DNA from: an uncultured Pelagibacteraceae bacterium
GTDB taxonomy: Bacteria > Pseudomonadota > Alphaproteobacteria > Pelagibacterales > Pelagibacteraceae
Assembly: GCA_902595595.1 (NCBI GenBank)
Contig: CACJQX010000001.1
Coordinates: forward strand, 62,001-126,000
Direction: 5' to 3'
DNA: 64,000 bases
Numbering within the stretch: position 1 is the stretch's first letter; each line of letters starts with the position of its first letter. Of the stretch, positions 63,012 through 64,000 are shown one piece after another. A program made the position numbers and the translations under genes. The notes beneath the pieces are model-generated. The model was not told where the DNA came from. It saw only the letters and a program-made list of their open reading frames with translations, and made no database searches.

Positions 63012-64000
63012 TTATTGTTTTTTAAACTTTTTTTGTATTTTTTTTAACAAGTAGAATTTTTCAGAATAAGTATATCTATCGCCTATTGCCAATCTTTTCC
63101 CTAAAAAAACAAAAAACGCTAATTTTTTATTTAAAATTTTTGATATTGAAAAATATTCTTCAAAAATTTTTTTTTTAGAATCATTAGGATATGTTTGTTT
63201 AACCTTTAAATCCCATCCAAAAGATTTGAAATTTTCTATAAAATAAATTATTTTTTTTGCAAAGATTATATGATTTTTATTTCTTACCTTATTATTTTTT
63301 TTTCTTATTAATAAATCCTCGTATTCATTTAAATTTTTTGGTTTATAATAAGAATTTTGGTTAAAATTGTTAATTGTACTATTAGAAATTATTATTGGTT
63401 TTAAACCACATGCTATAGACTCTATATGTGAGGTACCATTAAATGTAACTACTCTATCTGCTTTTTTAAAAATTTCAAAGTTGGAAAAACTTTTCTGATC
63501 TATAATTATATTTTCTCTTTTAGTTGAATATTTATCAATTAAATTTTTTAAAATCCTTTTTGAATTTTCACCCCATCTTTGTGTTGATGGATGAACTTTA
63601 AATAGCCATTTTTCATTAGTATTATTAAGTATTCTGATTGTGGATTTAATCCAATCAAAGTAATCCTTAAAAATTCGTTTGTTATCAATAATTCCAAAGG
63701 GAGAGTCTCTAAATATATGTAAAAAAATTACATTCTTGGGTAATACTAACTTTTTTTTTTTAATTTTTTTTTTTACAGCTAAATTTGAATCCTCATAATT
63801 TCCTTTCCCTAAAATTTTTTTATGAAAATATTTATTTACAACTTTAGTATCCTGTAACTTACTCAACTCATTTAATGTAACAGTTCCCCAAAAAGTTTCT
63901 TTTTTATTTTTTTTAAAATAACTATATAAAACCTGACAGTATACGTTTACTTTTGAAGTAACTAGTTCAGCAACAATTACTTTATGTGAATATACATTGT
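63012..64000 (-). CDS. Capsule-polysaccharide-synthesis-like protein (5' end cut by window edge)
   Basis: The frame is open from the stop at 63012 to the window edge, so the start lies beyond it; the TTG at 63866 is not a convincing start. About 329 residues are visible. Motifs such as FKVHPSTQRWGENSK and DRVVTFNGTSHIESIACGLKPIIIS resemble the C-terminal nucleotide-binding half of GT-B-like capsule synthesis proteins (the LipB/KpsS/KpsC or CDP-glycerol transferase groups). It is consistent with the surface-polysaccharide context; the family is uncertain. Confidence 0.62.
   Translation of the reverse strand, partial: NVYSHKVIVAELVTSKVNVYCQVLYSYFKKNKKETFWGTVTLNELSKLQDTKVVNKYFHKKILGKGNYEDSNLAVKKKIKKKKLVLPKNVIFLHIFRDSPFGIIDNKRIFKDYFDWIKSTIRILNNTNEKWLFKVHPSTQRWGENSKRILKNLIDKYSTKRENIIIDQKSFSNFEIFKKADRVVTFNGTSHIESIACGLKPIIISNSTINNFNQNSYYKPKNLNEYEDLLIRKKNNKVRNKNHIIFAKKIIYFIENFKSFGWDLKVKQTYPNDSKKKIFEEYFSISKILNKKLAFFVFLGKRLAIGDRYTYSEKFYLLKKIQKKFKKQ

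Noticed and set aside
1-64000. tRNA, rRNA, riboswitch, insertion sequence, prophage or toxin-antitoxin genes
   Set aside because: No gap is long enough or has the structure for tRNA or rRNA; metK and other candidate riboswitch genes have overlapping or short upstream junctions; no transposase, integrase or terminal repeats were recognised by reading.

Overview
The window is a slice of a small, streamlined alphaproteobacterial chromosome, most likely SAR11 (Candidatus Pelagibacter or a close relative). This is inferred from four things: very high A+T, intergenic gaps that are mostly below 50 bp with many 1-4 bp gene overlaps, lysine/asparagine/isoleucine-rich proteins that are often shorter than usual, and alphaproteobacterial gene orders (irr-fabA-fabB-fabI, DUF3576-leuS-lptE-holA, parB-parA-rsmG-mnmG-mnmE, grpE-dnaK-dnaJ) with pieces missing. 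I found no tRNA or rRNA gene, insertion sequence, prophage or CRISPR array.

Layout. 1-6.0 kb: mutM (cut by the window edge), then a forward run ubiE-ubiB-coaBC-dut-MoeB/ThiF-like-SH3 protein. 6.0-8.9 kb: a reverse iron/peroxide cluster (DUF3501, CCG-type Fe-S protein, rubrerythrin, Irr). It carries two 17-bp inverted repeats that resemble Irr boxes. 9.0-11.5 kb: forward fabA-fabB-fabI for unsaturated fatty acid synthesis. 11.6-13.4 kb: an A+T-rich pair of membrane-protein genes of unknown function. 13.5-26.5 kb: a long reverse superoperon tsaB-fur-miaB-phoH-ybeY-lnt-metK-nusA-infB-rbfA-rpsO-pnp, lacking several genes usual in this order. 26.4-37.2 kb: cell-envelope and housekeeping genes (polysaccharide deacetylase, glucosaminidase, nfuA, trpS, murJ, maeB, BON lipoprotein, rsmI, LpoA-like protein, rdgB). 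37.2-43.5 kb: forward grpE-dnaK-dnaJ with two heat-shock-sigma-like promoters, then dapB-nth-PfkB kinase. 43.5-48 kb: a TPR/O-GlcNAc-transferase-like protein, a 39-codon arfA-like gene, a winged-helix regulator with a degenerate receiver, an L,D-transpeptidase, yggS and a short ThiE-like protein. 48-59.4 kb: a porin, then DUF3576-leuS-lptE-holA facing parB-parA-rsmG-mnmG-mnmE, with a perfect parS site inside rsmG. 59.4-64 kb: two tandem sulfotransferases, a glycosyltransferase, a sugar-nucleotide epimerase and a capsule-type protein, which look like the edge of a variable surface-polysaccharide island.

Most of the window is ordinary core genome. The points most worth following are the Irr-box-like pair around rubrerythrin and irr, the small arfA-like gene, the parS inside rsmG, the paired RpoH-type promoters, the gene losses in the nusA superoperon with a strongly shortened TsaB, and the surface island that begins directly after mnmE.
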